Notes: generated from the letters alone by a model not told the origin. 64,000 bases of DNA from Thalassospira lucentensis MCCC 1A00383 = DSM 14000 (GCF_000421265.1 NZ_ATWN01000008.1:1-64000), one strand, 5' to 3'. Shown: positions 26,313-35,454, counted from the first letter of the stretch. Numbers and translations: made by a program.

Positions 26313-26403
26313 CTATAGCGCATTTTATCTAAATTTCATTGTATTTCTGCGCATGCCAATCTTTGGTCATCGAAACGGCCCACACCGATCAAGGAGCATT
26401 AAA

Positions 26404-26694
26404 ATGGCTATATCACATCAGATCGAATGCAATACCCTCGTCGGGTGTGTGTCGACAAAAACATCGCACGGGAAGATGGCACAACGCCCAACCTCTCGCG
26501 CCACGCCCCCCACTGTCACCAAGGGTGTTAGCGCTATCATCCCGGCGATCATCAATGCCGTTTTGCGGTCCTACAAACGCTATCAAAGCCGCATTGCCCT
26601 GAGCCGGTTAAGTGACGACCAACTCTACGACATCGGTTTGGAACGTCACAACAACAGCTATGTGCCGCGCGACGAGTACCTCAACCGGTTTTAA
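26404..26694 (+). CDS. DUF1127 domain small protein, module A
   Basis: The 96-residue protein ends with the DUF1127 core: YKRYQSRIALSRLSDDQLYDIGLERHN, Arg-rich helix then short conserved helix. In other alphaproteobacteria DUF1127 proteins bind RNA or affect sRNA turnover and phosphate or carbon metabolism. The ATG has AAGGAG eight bases upstream. It is divergent from the LysR gene and probably its target. The N-terminal 50 residues have no recognisable domain. A bidirectional terminator lies about 130 bases downstream. Confidence 0.85.
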   Translation: MAISHQIECNTLVGCVSTKTSHGKMAQRPTSRATPPTVTKGVSAIIPAIINAVLRSYKRYQSRIALSRLSDDQLYDIGLERHNNSYVPRDEYLNRF

Positions 26695-26784
26695 CCAGAT
26701 CAAAGCGACCTGCGGCCCTGAACCAATGGTAATCGACACGCTTTGATATCGACCATCGTCGCGATAGGGGTATTGCGGGGATGG

Positions 26785-26801
26785 CTAGGCTCAGGACCTA
26801 G
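26785..26801. repeat. 17-bp palindromic motif, copy 3
   Basis: CTAGGCTCAGGACCTAG has perfect CTAGG/CCTAG arms and the TCAG core. It lies between the DUF1127 gene and the terminator, and shares 15 exact bases with copy 2. Confidence 0.4.
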
Positions 26802-26823
26802 AATGCCTTTCCCTCAAGGCATG

Positions 26824-26859
26824 AAAAAGGCTCCCTTGAATTTTAAGGGAGCCTTTTTT
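26824..26859. terminator. Bidirectional intrinsic terminator between module A and module B
   Basis: AAAAAGGCTCCCTT, a short AT loop and AAGGGAGCCTTTTTT are T-tailed on both strands. It serves the DUF1127 gene on the left and the LysR gene on the right. Confidence 0.9.
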
Positions 26860-26879
26860 CAGTCAATATCGGTCCATCG

Positions 26880-27749
26880 TCAGACCTGAAATTCTTCGGC
26901 AATGTTGTCGGCAGCCTTGATCAAGGCATCCATCACCAATCGAACACCGGGGGATCGGCGCATATCCGGGTGAACCACCATCCAGCCGGTTTCACGGCTT
27001 TGCCCTTCGACATCGGCATGGATCAGTTCAAGTTCGTCGTCTTTGTCCCCGAGATAGCGCGGCAGAACCCCGACCCCGTGCCCTGCGGCAATGAACTGGC
27101 GCACGGTTTCGGTTTCATCGGCACGAAAACGGCATGGCAATTCCCGGCCCAGCACATTGCGCACCCATTCCTTTTTTGATGCGCCGTAAGCGGTATCTTC
27201 ATAACCGCAAAATTCCCAGTCCATTTCCGGCACCCGGTCGCGGTAGCCAATCCCGCAATAAAGCCCAACACCCAGTTCGACCAGCTTACGCGTAATCAAT
27301 CCCGGTTCACGCGGGGTAATCATGCGCACGGCAACATCGGCTTCCCGGCGTGCAAGATTGACCACATTGGCCGCCCCGATAATTTCAAACTCAAGCCCCT
27401 TGTGTGCCGTAAGCAACCTAGCCAAACGCGGCGCAAATAAGACACGCCCCGCTACTGGGGGGACGGAAATGCGCACAACCCCGTGGGCGGCTTCATCGCC
27501 CTTGGCCTGACGTTCAAAGGTAAGGGCTTCTTCCTCAACCCGTTCGGCCACCGGGACAAGATTATGTCCCGCCGTGGTCAGTTGCCAGCCGCGCGGTAAC
27601 CGGTCAAACAGCTTGGTGCCAACATCATCTTCAAGCGCCTCGATTCGGCGGGCGACTGTCGTGTGTTCCTTGCGCAGACGACGCGCGGCGCCCGAAAGGC
27701 TGCCTTCACTTGCCAAAACAAGGAAATATCGCAAATCGTTCCAGTTCAT
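26880..27749 (-). CDS. LysR-family regulator, copy B of a tandem module
   Basis: The 289-residue protein is a close paralogue of copy A, with matching blocks throughout: MNWNDLRYFLVLASEGSLSG, HTTVARRIEALE, HGVVRISVPPVAGRVLFAPR, ARREADVAVRM, WMVVHPDMRRSPGVRLVMDA. It is again divergent from a DUF1127 gene. The space between contains three TTTTGCA half-sites, likely operator elements. The two modules clearly arose by duplication of the whole unit; the effector-pocket regions differ most, suggesting different ligands. Confidence 0.92.
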   Translation of the reverse strand: MNWNDLRYFLVLASEGSLSGAARRLRKEHTTVARRIEALEDDVGTKLFDRLPRGWQLTTAGHNLVPVAERVEEEALTFERQAKGDEAAHGVVRISVPPVAGRVLFAPRLARLLTAHKGLEFEIIGAANVVNLARREADVAVRMITPREPGLITRKLVELGVGLYCGIGYRDRVPEMDWEFCGYEDTAYGASKKEWVRNVLGRELPCRFRADETETVRQFIAAGHGVGVLPRYLGDKDDELELIHADVEGQSRETGWMVVHPDMRRSPGVRLVMDALIKAADNIAEEFQV

Positions 27750-27804
27750 ATCGACACTTCTATCCGTATTTTGTCGTGTTAATCCGATTATTTTTGCACA
27801 TCAG

Positions 27805-27843
27805 ATATGCAAAACAACCTTATTCCTGTTTTATTTTGCATAT
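27805..27843. promoter_or_regulatory. Candidate LysR operator, module B
   Basis: ATATGCAAAA and TTTTGCATAT form perfect 10-bp inverted arms 19 bases apart, with another TTTTTGCACA just upstream at 27791-27800. They lie between the divergent LysR and DUF1127 start codons. Confidence 0.45.
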
Positions 27844-27897
27844 GACATTGTCCGCCCATCAACGGATCAATTCAACCTGAGACTTCAGGAGGCCACC

Positions 27898-28125
27898 ATG
27901 GCACATCAGATTTCTGGAAACGCACCTTTCGACACTGCAAACGACCCCTTTACCAAACGCATGCCGTTTGGCGCGCTCATGAACCGCATCGAAAAATATT
28001 TCGAGAACAAGCGCAAACGCAAGAACCACAGCGACCTTATGAGCAACCTCAGCCATGCAGATCTCGCCGATCTTGGCCTGCAGCGCAAATTTAACGGCAC
28101 GACCTGGTATCTCGACCGGATGTAG
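27898..28125 (+). CDS. DUF1127 domain small protein, module B
   Basis: The 75-residue protein carries the DUF1127 pattern in its second half: FENKRKRKNHSDLMSNLSHA and DLADLGLQRKFNGTTWYLDR, matching the Ser-Leu-Ser-Asp/His-x-x-Leu-x-Asp-Leu-Gly core of module A. It has an excellent CAGGAGG ribosome site seven bases before ATG. It is divergent from LysR copy B and followed by a strong terminator, so it is a monocistronic gene. The function is inferred from the family (RNA-related regulation) only. Confidence 0.85.
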   Translation: MAHQISGNAPFDTANDPFTKRMPFGALMNRIEKYFENKRKRKNHSDLMSNLSHADLADLGLQRKFNGTTWYLDRM

Positions 28126-28174
28126 GAAACTCTGCCGGACCTCAAAGCCCGGCAAGCCTTCTGCCTGCTCGCAT

Positions 28175-28205
28175 TAAAAAAGGGACCCAAATGGGTCCCT
28201 TTTTA
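28175..28205. terminator. Bidirectional intrinsic terminator between DUF1127 and eda
   Basis: AAAAAAGGGACCC, AAAT loop, GGGTCCCTTTTT. T runs on both strands end the small gene and the Entner-Doudoroff operon. Confidence 0.92.
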
Positions 28206-28228
28206 TTTGTCATACAATTGCGAATATC

Positions 28229-28870
28229 TTAGCTGCGAATCTCACGAACCCGGTCGGTTGCTTCCTGTGCCAGCTTGGTGATGGTTGCCCAATCACCCGC
28301 CTTGACCGCATCCTTGGGTGCAACCCATGATCCGCCGACGGTGATAATATTCGATAATTTTAAATAATCAGCCAGATTATTCAATGAAACACCCCCAGTC
28401 GGACAGAAGCTGACCTGCGGCAATGGCCCCGAAAGGGCCTTGAGCATCGACACCCCACCCTGCTGTTCCGCCGGGAAGAATTTCAAAATGTCATAGCCAT
28501 GATCAATCAGGTTCATGATTTCCGACGGCGTCCCAGCACCGGGCAACAACGGCACGCCGGTATCCTTGGCAGCCTTTAAAAGACCGTCGGTATGGCCCGG
28601 CGAAACGGCAAAGGCACAGCCGATTTCGGCCATGCGTTCCATTTGCTTGGCATTGATCACCGTTCCTGCACCGGTAATCGCACCGGGAACTTCAGCAATA
28701 ATGCGTTTGATGCTTTCTTCCGCAGCCGCACTGCGCAACGTAATTTCCAGCACCGGCAATCCACCTGCCACCAGCGCCTTGGCCAGCGGCACAGCATCAT
28801 TAGCATCTTCGATCACCAGAACCGGTACCACCGGGGCTTTGGACAGAATTTCACGCGATGAAAGGCTCAT
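28229..28870 (-). CDS. eda: 2-keto-3-deoxy-6-phosphogluconate aldolase
   Basis: The enzyme splits KDPG into pyruvate and glyceraldehyde 3-phosphate, the last Entner-Doudoroff step. The 213-residue barrel has the Schiff-base lysine in ILKFFPAEQQGG (K130), the EITLRS strand with the catalytic Glu near residue 42, and FCPTGG for phosphate binding. The start chosen is MSLSSRE with GGAAGA upstream; sixteen upstream codons overlap the leader. It is last in the zwf-pgl-edd-glk-eda operon, followed by a strong terminator. Confidence 0.95.
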   Translation of the reverse strand: MSLSSREILSKAPVVPVLVIEDANDAVPLAKALVAGGLPVLEITLRSAAAEESIKRIIAEVPGAITGAGTVINAKQMERMAEIGCAFAVSPGHTDGLLKAAKDTGVPLLPGAGTPSEIMNLIDHGYDILKFFPAEQQGGVSMLKALSGPLPQVSFCPTGGVSLNNLADYLKLSNIITVGGSWVAPKDAVKAGDWATITKLAQEATDRVREIRS

Positions 28871-28893
28871 AAAATCTTCCTTCTGTTTGCCGG

Positions 28894-29832
28894 TCAGGCC
28901 GTTAAAATCTTGGCACAACCGATCAGGGCCGGGTACTTCGCCGTCATCAGGCGCACCGGCACATCATTCATTAAATCATGGAAACGGCCCTTGGCGATCA
29001 TCCGCTCTTTCAGGCCGCTTTGTTTCATATAATCGGCAATCCGCGGGCCAATGCCGCCGCCGATAAACACACCGTCAAACGCACCAAGTGTCAGCACAAG
29101 GTCACCCGCAACCCCGCCCATAAACAGGCAGAACCGATCCAGCACCTTACGACACAGCGGGTCATTTTGTTGCAAGGCACCGTCAACCACCTCGGCAGCA
29201 TTTTTCGGCGCCACATCAAGACCATCGATGGCGGCAAGTGCGCGGTACAGGTTTTCAATCCCCATCCCGGACAAAATACGTTCCGCCGATACGCGCCCCA
29301 ACTCATGGGTCAGGAATTTGACGATTTCAAAGTCAAGTTCATCGACGGCCGGCAAGGACACATGCCCGCCTTCGCCCTGGATCGGCAACCAGTGCCCTTC
29401 ATGGGGCAATAAGCCCGAAACGCCAAGCCCGGTCCCCGCCCCGATCACCGCCAAGGGCAAGCCCGGACGTCCGGGACCATCAAACAGCGTAATCAGGTCT
29501 TCGCCGCCCAGATAGGGTACCGACATTGCCAAGCCGGTAAAATCATTGACCACCACAAGGCGATCCAGATTGAATTCGGCCTTAAGGGCTTCTTTGGAAA
29601 ACACCCACGGATTGTTGGTGAATTTAATCTCATCGGCCATTGCAGGGCATGCCACCGCCACGGCAAATTCACGCAAATCCGCACAGTCTGTCTTGACCAT
29701 GAAATCACGCATGGCATCGCCGATGGTGGCATATTCACGCACCGGCAATGTCATTGGCGTATGGGGATTGCCAGCATCGTCAAGCCAGGCAAAGCGGGCA
29801 TTGGTCCCGCCAATATCACCGACAAGCTGCAT
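28894..29832 (-). CDS. glk: Glucokinase
   Basis: The enzyme phosphorylates glucose with ATP. The 312-residue protein is a bacterial hexokinase-fold glucokinase with DIGGTNARFAWL (phosphate loop) at residues 5-16, NDFTGLAMSVPYLG near 96-109, and GAGTGLGVSGLLPHEG then EGGHVSLPAVDELD. Its start shares one base with the edd stop (TAATG), so translation is coupled. It feeds glucose 6-phosphate to Zwf in the same operon. Confidence 0.95.
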   Translation of the reverse strand: MQLVGDIGGTNARFAWLDDAGNPHTPMTLPVREYATIGDAMRDFMVKTDCADLREFAVAVACPAMADEIKFTNNPWVFSKEALKAEFNLDRLVVVNDFTGLAMSVPYLGGEDLITLFDGPGRPGLPLAVIGAGTGLGVSGLLPHEGHWLPIQGEGGHVSLPAVDELDFEIVKFLTHELGRVSAERILSGMGIENLYRALAAIDGLDVAPKNAAEVVDGALQQNDPLCRKVLDRFCLFMGGVAGDLVLTLGAFDGVFIGGGIGPRIADYMKQSGLKERMIAKGRFHDLMNDVPVRLMTAKYPALIGCAKILTA

Positions 29833-31664
29833 TACGCGACTTCAGCCTCCCCCGGGAGGACAGCACATGCGCCCATTTCAGCCAGTCCAACATGGTCGCG
29901 GAACACGCCAAACAACTCACGGCCAAAGCCATCCTGATGGGATGCCTTGTCGTCAAAGGTGGCGAAGTCACGCTTGGCCAGTTCGGCGTCGGTCACATTG
30001 AGGATCAGATCGCCGGTTTCCGCATCAAGACGGATGATGTCGCCATCCTGTACCTTGGCAATCGGGCCGTTCATCATGCCTTCTGGCGTGACGTGGATGG
30101 CAGCAGGCACCTTGCCCGACGCACCCGACATACGGCCATCGGTGACAAGGGCAACCTTATACCCCAGATCCTGCAGCACACCCAACGGCGGGGTCAGTTT
30201 GTGCAGTTCAGGCATGCCGTTGGCTTTGGGCCCCTGGAAGCGAACAACACAGATAACGTCACGATGGAGTTTGCCTTCCTTGAAGGCCTCCATCATTTGT
30301 TCCTGTGACGTAAACACCGCAGCCGGGGCTTCGATGACACGGTTTTCCGGCTTCACAGCAGACACCTTGATCACGCAACGGCCAAGGTTGCCCGACAACA
30401 TCCGCAAGCCACCATCGGCACTAAACGCCTTTTCCGCCGGCCGCAGGATATCTTCGTCCTGACTGTCGGCCGGGGCATCACGCCATGCCAGTTTGCCGTC
30501 ATCGAGATACGGCTCGGTCCCATAGGCCGCCATACCACCGGTATGGATGGTTTCAAGATCCGGGTGCAGAATACCGTTTTTCAAAAGGTCGGAAATGACA
30601 AAGCCCATACCGCCTGCGGCATGGAAGTGGTTCACATCGGCCTGCCCGTTCGGATAAACGCGGCACAGAAGTGGGACCAGACGCGACAATTCATCAAAGT
30701 CATCCCAGCGCAGCTCAATCCCGGCCGCACGCGCCATCGCAGGCAAATGCAGCGTATGGTTGGTCGAGCCACCGGTCGCAAGCAACCCGACAATCCCGTT
30801 CACAAACGCCTTTTCATCGAGCACCTTACCAACCGGGCGATAATCATTGCCAAGTTTGGTAATCGCAAGCGCGCGGCGGGCGGCTTCTTCGGTCAGCGCA
30901 TCGCGCAGATCGGTGTTTGGATTAACAAACGCCGCACCGGGAAGATGCAAGCCCATGACTTCCATCAGCATCTGGTTGGAGTTTGCCGTGCCATAGAACG
31001 TGCAGGTGCCCGGGCTGTGGTAAGAGGCTGTTTCGGCCTCCAACAATTCCTTACGACCGACTTTGCCTTGCGCATACAGCTGACGAATGCGGGCCTTTTC
31101 ATCATTGGGAAGGCCCGATGGCATTGGACCGGCAGGCACAAACACCGCCGGGATATGGCCATAGGACAAGGCCCCCATGACAAGACCCGGAACGATTTTG
31201 TCACACACACCAAGATAAAGGGCGGAATCGAACACGTCATGCGACAGTGACACAGCCGTCGACATGGCAATCACATCGCGTGAAAACAGCGAAAGTTCCA
31301 TGCCCGGACGGCCTTGGGTCACGCCATCACACATGGCCGGAACGCCCCCGGCAACCTGTGCTGTTCCACCAGCTTCAAACACGGCCTTTTTGATACGGTC
31401 CGGATAAACGCCCAGTGGTTGGTGGGCCGACAGCATATCGTTGTAAGACGTCACGATGCCAAGATTGGCACCCTCATCGCCATTGATGCGTTCCTTATCA
31501 GCCGCACTACAGCCCGCCGACGCATGGGCAAGGTTGCCGCATGACAGGCTTGAGCGATGCGGACGGTCGGACGCGGCGGCCTCGATCTTGGCAAGATATG
31601 CTTCGCGGGTTGGTTTGGAACGCTCGATAATGCGTTTGGTAATCTGATCTATTTCACGTTTCAT
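29832..31664 (-). CDS. edd: 6-phosphogluconate dehydratase
   Basis: The enzyme converts 6-phosphogluconate to KDPG and is a [4Fe-4S] protein of the IlvD/Edd family. The 610-residue product shows [59 protein letters not shown] and [20 protein letters not shown], with the cluster cysteines in the CDG and GVCDK motifs. The start is MKREIDQ; twelve upstream codons overlap the pgl end. It lies five bases after pgl and overlaps glk by one base. Confidence 0.95.
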   Translation of the reverse strand: MKREIDQITKRIIERSKPTREAYLAKIEAAASDRPHRSSLSCGNLAHASAGCSAADKERINGDEGANLGIVTSYNDMLSAHQPLGVYPDRIKKAVFEAGGTAQVAGGVPAMCDGVTQGRPGMELSLFSRDVIAMSTAVSLSHDVFDSALYLGVCDKIVPGLVMGALSYGHIPAVFVPAGPMPSGLPNDEKARIRQLYAQGKVGRKELLEAETASYHSPGTCTFYGTANSNQMLMEVMGLHLPGAAFVNPNTDLRDALTEEAARRALAITKLGNDYRPVGKVLDEKAFVNGIVGLLATGGSTNHTLHLPAMARAAGIELRWDDFDELSRLVPLLCRVYPNGQADVNHFHAAGGMGFVISDLLKNGILHPDLETIHTGGMAAYGTEPYLDDGKLAWRDAPADSQDEDILRPAEKAFSADGGLRMLSGNLGRCVIKVSAVKPENRVIEAPAAVFTSQEQMMEAFKEGKLHRDVICVVRFQGPKANGMPELHKLTPPLGVLQDLGYKVALVTDGRMSGASGKVPAAIHVTPEGMMNGPIAKVQDGDIIRLDAETGDLILNVTDAELAKRDFATFDDKASHQDGFGRELFGVFRDHVGLAEMGACAVLPGEAEVA

Positions 31665-31669
31665 GGGGT

Positions 31670-32389
31670 TCAGCCTTTCGGGTTCTCGGCGCTCCACCAC
31701 AGATCGACGGGGACGTCAGTCTGTTGCAAGATTGCGCGAACGGGCATCTCTTCGATTTCTGTGCCGTTTTTCGCGGTTTCAAAGGTCGACCATTTGGATT
31801 GTCCGGTAATATGAAGACCAATATACCGGGCGTTAAGGATGGCGGGCAACGTCATGCTGATGCGCGGGACCGGGGACACGGTCGGGCGCGCAGCGACAAC
31901 CAGTTCGCCATGTTCGGGATAAAGCCCTTTGCGCAGGGCTTCGGGGGTTGAGGATGGGAAAAGTGATGCGGTATGACCGTCATCGCCCATCCCCAGATAT
32001 ACAATATCAAGTGGCCAATGTAGTTCGGTCCGCAAACGCGCACTGACGGTATTGACCGCGTCTTCCGGGCTGCCATCAGGTGTTTTAAGCGATACAAAGC
32101 GCGCGTGCTGGGCTTCGTTGATAAACAAATAATCGCGGACCAGTTTTTCATTGGACTGATCATCATCAAGCCCCACCCAGCGATCATCGCCAAGGGTCAC
32201 GGTGACTTTGGACCAGTCCAGACGGGCGTGTGAAAGCGTTTCAAACAAGGGTTTTGGGAACCGCCCACCGGCAACTGCCATGCTGGCATGGCCGCGTGTC
32301 GCGATGGCAAATTCAAGCCGCTCGACGGTTTCCTTGATCATTGCCGCAAGCATTTCGTCGCCGCTTTGGAAAATGCGTTCGTTTATCAT
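31670..32389 (-). CDS. pgl: 6-phosphogluconolactonase
   Basis: The enzyme hydrolyses 6-phosphogluconolactone made by Zwf. The 239-residue protein is of the NagB-like DevB/Pgl family: [35 protein letters not shown] and [20 protein letters not shown], where the [10 protein letters not shown] motif holds the catalytic His. The chosen ATG (MINERIF) gives the family length; a longer frame adds 40 residues that overlap zwf. It lies between zwf and edd on the same strand. Confidence 0.93.
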   Translation of the reverse strand: MINERIFQSGDEMLAAMIKETVERLEFAIATRGHASMAVAGGRFPKPLFETLSHARLDWSKVTVTLGDDRWVGLDDDQSNEKLVRDYLFINEAQHARFVSLKTPDGSPEDAVNTVSARLRTELHWPLDIVYLGMGDDGHTASLFPSSTPEALRKGLYPEHGELVVAARPTVSPVPRISMTLPAILNARYIGLHITGQSKWSTFETAKNGTEIEEMPVRAILQQTDVPVDLWWSAENPKG

Positions 32390-32465
32390 GTCGTCATCCC
32401 GAAATTGGGGTGTCAGTGACAGCAAAGCAAGGCGCGTTGACGATCCAACGCGCCTTTGCCAATGC

Positions 32466-33953
32466 CTAGAACCCGGCTTCTTCGTTCCAGGTACGTCCAT
32501 CGCGTTCAATCAACGCAATGGCGGCCGATGGCCCCCACGTACCCGACGTATAGCCCTTGGGCGTGATGTGATTGTTCTGCCAAGCATCCTGAATGGCATC
32601 AACCCACTGCCAAGCAATGTCCTGTTCATCCCGGCGGACAAACAGGGTGTTATTGCCATCAATCGCATCGAGCAAAAGACGCTCATAGGCATCCGGGCTA
32701 CGCCCACCAAACGCCTCGGCAAAGGACAGGTTCAAGGCGGTTGGACGCAGGCGCACAAGGCCCGGCCCCGGGTTCTTATTATTTAAAATAAGATGGATGC
32801 CGTCATCGGGTTGCAGGCGCAAAACAAGGCGGTTGGCCTGATAATTGGTCATCGATTTTGCCAGCGGGAAAATCTGATGCGGCACATCGCGGAATTGTAT
32901 GACAATTTCCGAATGGCGTTTTGGCAACCGTTTGCCAGTGCGCAAATAGAACGGAACGCCCGACCAACGCCAGTTGTTCAGTTCCGCCCGGATGGCAACG
33001 AAGGTTTCTGTCGTACTGTCGACATTGGCCCCGTCTTCTTCAAGATAGCCCGGCACTTCTTTGCCACCAACCGCCCCTTTGCGGTACTGGCCGCGTACGG
33101 TGGATGTGTCGATGTTGCTGTCATTGATCGGCATAAGTGCCTTGAGAACTTTGACCTTTTCATCACGCACCGCATCCTGATCAAGGACATAGGGTGGTTC
33201 CATCGCGACAAGGCACAAAAGCTGCAACATGTGGTTTTGCACCATGTCGCGCATCGCACCAGCATCGTCATAATAGGACCAGCGGCCTTCGGCACCGACT
33301 TCTTCGCCGACCGTGATCTGCACGTGGTCAATATGCGCGCTGTTCCAAAGTGGTTCAAACATCGCATTGGCAAAGCGCAGGATCATAAGATTCTGCACCG
33401 TTTCCTTGCCAAGGTAATGGTCGATACGGAAAATCTGGTTTTCGTCGAAGACTTCACCAATCTGGCCGTTGATTTCACGGCAACTGTCAAGGTCATGACC
33501 CAGCGGCTTTTCAAGCACAACGCGGGAATTTGGCGTTACCAGACCAACCTTTTTAAGGTTAAAGGCCATATCGGCAAACAGGCCCGGACTGGTCGAGAAA
33601 TAATAGACCCGGTCGCGATCAGGCTGATCGGAAAGTTTTTCGTGAAGAACTTTAAAACCGGCTTCGTCGCCGGCAGAAACCTGAACATAGGAAATACGCT
33701 GGGCGAACTTTTTCCAGATTTTCGCCTCAAACTCGCCTTCGGGGACGAACTTTTTACCGGCTTCTTCAAGTTTGGCCCGGAAATCTTCGTCGCTATGTTC
33801 GCTGCGCGATGCGCCAAAGATACGGGTGTCATCATCGAAACGCCCGGTCCGTTCCATTTCGTAAAGTGCGGGGAAAAGTTTGCGTAGTGCCAGATCTCCG
33901 GTCCCACCGAATATCACGATATCAGCAATACGATGTTTAAGCCTTTGTCTCAT
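32466..33953 (-). CDS. zwf: Glucose-6-phosphate 1-dehydrogenase
   Basis: The enzyme oxidises glucose 6-phosphate with NAD(P)+. The 495-residue protein has the coenzyme loop FGGTGDLALRKL at residues 15-26, EKPLG at 148-152 and the active-site RIDHYLGKE at 176-184 (catalytic His). It is the first gene of the Entner-Doudoroff operon, with about 960 bases of non-coding DNA upstream that contain a CACGGTA/TACCGTG palindrome about 85 bases before the start. Identification is certain. Confidence 0.97.
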   Translation of the reverse strand: MRQRLKHRIADIVIFGGTGDLALRKLFPALYEMERTGRFDDDTRIFGASRSEHSDEDFRAKLEEAGKKFVPEGEFEAKIWKKFAQRISYVQVSAGDEAGFKVLHEKLSDQPDRDRVYYFSTSPGLFADMAFNLKKVGLVTPNSRVVLEKPLGHDLDSCREINGQIGEVFDENQIFRIDHYLGKETVQNLMILRFANAMFEPLWNSAHIDHVQITVGEEVGAEGRWSYYDDAGAMRDMVQNHMLQLLCLVAMEPPYVLDQDAVRDEKVKVLKALMPINDSNIDTSTVRGQYRKGAVGGKEVPGYLEEDGANVDSTTETFVAIRAELNNWRWSGVPFYLRTGKRLPKRHSEIVIQFRDVPHQIFPLAKSMTNYQANRLVLRLQPDDGIHLILNNKNPGPGLVRLRPTALNLSFAEAFGGRSPDAYERLLLDAIDGNNTLFVRRDEQDIAWQWVDAIQDAWQNNHITPKGYTSGTWGPSAAIALIERDGRTWNEEAGF

Positions 33954-34035
33954 TCTGCCCTTAGCCTTCCAACGTTTCCTCCCCGTCGTCTAGGTGGGAT
34001 CCCGGACTTTTGACAATCCGGGCAGACGATCGGGA

Positions 34036-34051
34036 CACGGTAGTTACCGTG
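34036..34051. promoter_or_regulatory. Palindrome upstream of zwf (candidate operator)
   Basis: CACGGTA GT TACCGTG has perfect 7-bp arms and lies about 85 bases before the zwf start. A second symmetric site, GGAAATTTTCC, is near 34110. Control of the glucose operon by a sugar-phosphate-sensing repressor is plausible but not shown. Confidence 0.45.
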
Positions 34052-34765
34052 AAAACAGCACCGGATTGCCGGTTCTGTGCGTGTATTTACCAACCTGACA
34101 CCATAGGGAAATTTTCCACTTAATGGCGCATGGCCGGTTTTGTATGAGTAATCAAACACAGCAAACTTCTGACACTCTGGTTGGCAGTGTCAGGCGTCGC
34201 CAGAATGTTTGACCACCTTATTTAGGCCAACAGCCATGCTGCGTCCTGATCAGCAAGGGTGCGATGTTCCGGTCTTTGAGCCCACTGTTACACGATCTAT
34301 GAGGGCAAGACCACTGCGTTCAAGCCCCCGAAAGACGGCTTTACCGAAATCCGGTTTAACCGTAACAGTTTGTTGCAAAACAATCCGAACATTCGCCGAA
34401 ACACACCCCATTTTAGGCCAGTCTGCGTATCCTGCAACAATTTGATTTTATACAAATTGAATCGGTTTAAATCAGCGCCCTTTTGATCCGTCAGGCGATC
34501 CCATAAAACCGACAACCGATTGATGATCCATCACACGATATCGCAATTATGCGGGTATTTCATCCGGGTTAAATGTACGTTTTTATGACACCTTGCGATC
34601 TTCTCCGTGTGATCATGGATGGACATAGCAGGGCCGGAAATAGAGTGAGAACACCAGCAAGAACATCCTGCGCCTGATGTCTTTTATTAAAGACTCGCGC
34701 AAACACGAGGTTTCCTGCGGCTCTTGTTCAACCCAACTCACTTGATCACCCTTGAATGTTATCAT

Positions 34766-34784
34766 TTCTCATTAAAAATGAGAA
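34766..34784. promoter_or_regulatory. AT-rich palindrome upstream of the 43-residue gene
   Basis: TTCTCATT AAA AATGAGAA is a perfect 8-bp inverted repeat, and GAGAACA recurs ten bases later. It may be an operator or a small hairpin. Confidence 0.35.
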
Positions 34785-34850
34785 CATTTGAGAACACTGT
34801 TTTTTGACTATAATTCAAATACTTAAATAGATTAATTCGCATTTGTTCCA

Positions 34851-34874
34851 ATTTTGTTCTTGCAGGAACAAAAT
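34851..34874. promoter_or_regulatory. Perfect inverted repeat just before the 43-residue gene
   Basis: ATTTTGTTC TTGCAG GAACAAAAT has 9-bp arms and ends 43 bases before the start codon. It could be an operator or a 5'-UTR hairpin. Confidence 0.4.
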
Positions 34875-34917
34875 CAGAACGCTATGGTCCTTGCAGACAG
34901 ATTGAGGAGGACAAACC

Positions 34918-35049
34918 ATGCTGAAACTGATCGAGAACCCGACCCGCTTGAACGAGCTTTGCAGCACTGTTGCTGTGGTTGGAAGTACAGGATTTTTTCT
35001 GTTCGTCATCGGGCTTGGCATGGCGCAAACCCTGCGCAGTCTGATCTGA
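34918..35049 (+). CDS. 43-residue single-span membrane protein (short gene)
   Basis: An ATG seven bases after a perfect AGGAGG opens a 43-codon frame with a basic start (MLKLIENPTRLNELC) and one hydrophobic stretch, STVAVVGSTGFFLFVIGLGM, long enough to span a membrane, then a short tail AQTLRSLI. I recognise no named family. The ribosome site, the palindromes upstream and two hairpins downstream make it a likely real gene. Its location between zwf and phaZ suggests nothing certain about function. Confidence 0.65.
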   Translation: MLKLIENPTRLNELCSTVAVVGSTGFFLFVIGLGMAQTLRSLI

Positions 35050-35103
35050 TAAAAAATCCCCATTGAAATTTACGAGGCCCGGACGATTGTCCACCAAGGG
35101 CAC

Positions 35104-35147
35104 CTGACCGGCAGGCTACCCCGCACCCTGTCCCGCCTGCCGGTCAG
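35104..35147 (+). terminator. Long-stem hairpin after the 43-residue gene
   Basis: CTGACCGGCAGGC and GCCTGCCGGTCAG make a perfect 13-bp stem with an 18-base loop. There is no T run. Confidence 0.45.
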
Positions 35148-35234
35148 ACTTCCCCCATGCCCTTGCTCCCTTATGCATTCGTTCTTTTGGGCTTCGTTAT
35201 CTCCGCACTTTAATCCGCACTGAACTATTATACT

Positions 35235-35272
35235 GGCGCTGCTGTTTTCCCTACGGCAGCGCCCTTTCTTTG
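35235..35272 (+). terminator. Intrinsic terminator downstream of the 43-residue gene
   Basis: GGCGCTGC, a 13-base loop and GCAGCGCC are followed by CTTTCTTTG, giving an 8-bp GC stem with a U-rich tail. Confidence 0.65.
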
Positions 35273-35423
35273 TTTAGGGCAATGACATCGTAAAAAATGT
35301 GCGGTCTCACTGGCTTAAGGCCATTTTTGGGACGTGCATGCAGCACCGGGCGACGATTCTAAAACGTCTAAAATATACGGCCCCAAAAGCGACATTTCCC
35401 CCATACCTCTGATAAAACTATTA

Positions 35424-35454
35424 TTGCAACGCAACAACTTACGCTGCATCGCAA
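35424..35454. promoter_or_regulatory. Paired TTGCNNCGCA-like sites (candidate PhaR operator)
   Basis: TTGCAACGCA and TGCATCGCAA lie with centres 21 bases (two helical turns) apart upstream of phaZ. TGC-rich sites of this form are bound by PhaR, the repressor of polyhydroxyalkanoate genes in alphaproteobacteria. Position and spacing support the call; it is not proven. Confidence 0.45.

Larger units (their letters stand above)
33954..34917. other. Long divergent region between zwf and the 43-residue protein gene
   Basis: About 960 bases with no convincing gene; a 78-codon frame near 34209 has no ribosome site. Visible structures are the palindrome before zwf, an 8-bp stem hairpin at 34169-34193 (CTGACACT/AGTGTCAG), and two AT-rich palindromes at 34766 and 34851 before the small gene. 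The right third is strongly AT-rich, as expected of promoters. Confidence 0.5.

Noticed and set aside
32793..33887. 364-codon open frame antisense to zwf
   Set aside because: Lies entirely opposite the conserved zwf gene, with unlikely residue composition and no start signal.
34209..34445. 78-codon frame between zwf and the small membrane gene
   Set aside because: No ribosome site, basic and Pro/Thr-rich composition without fold features; better explained as non-coding.
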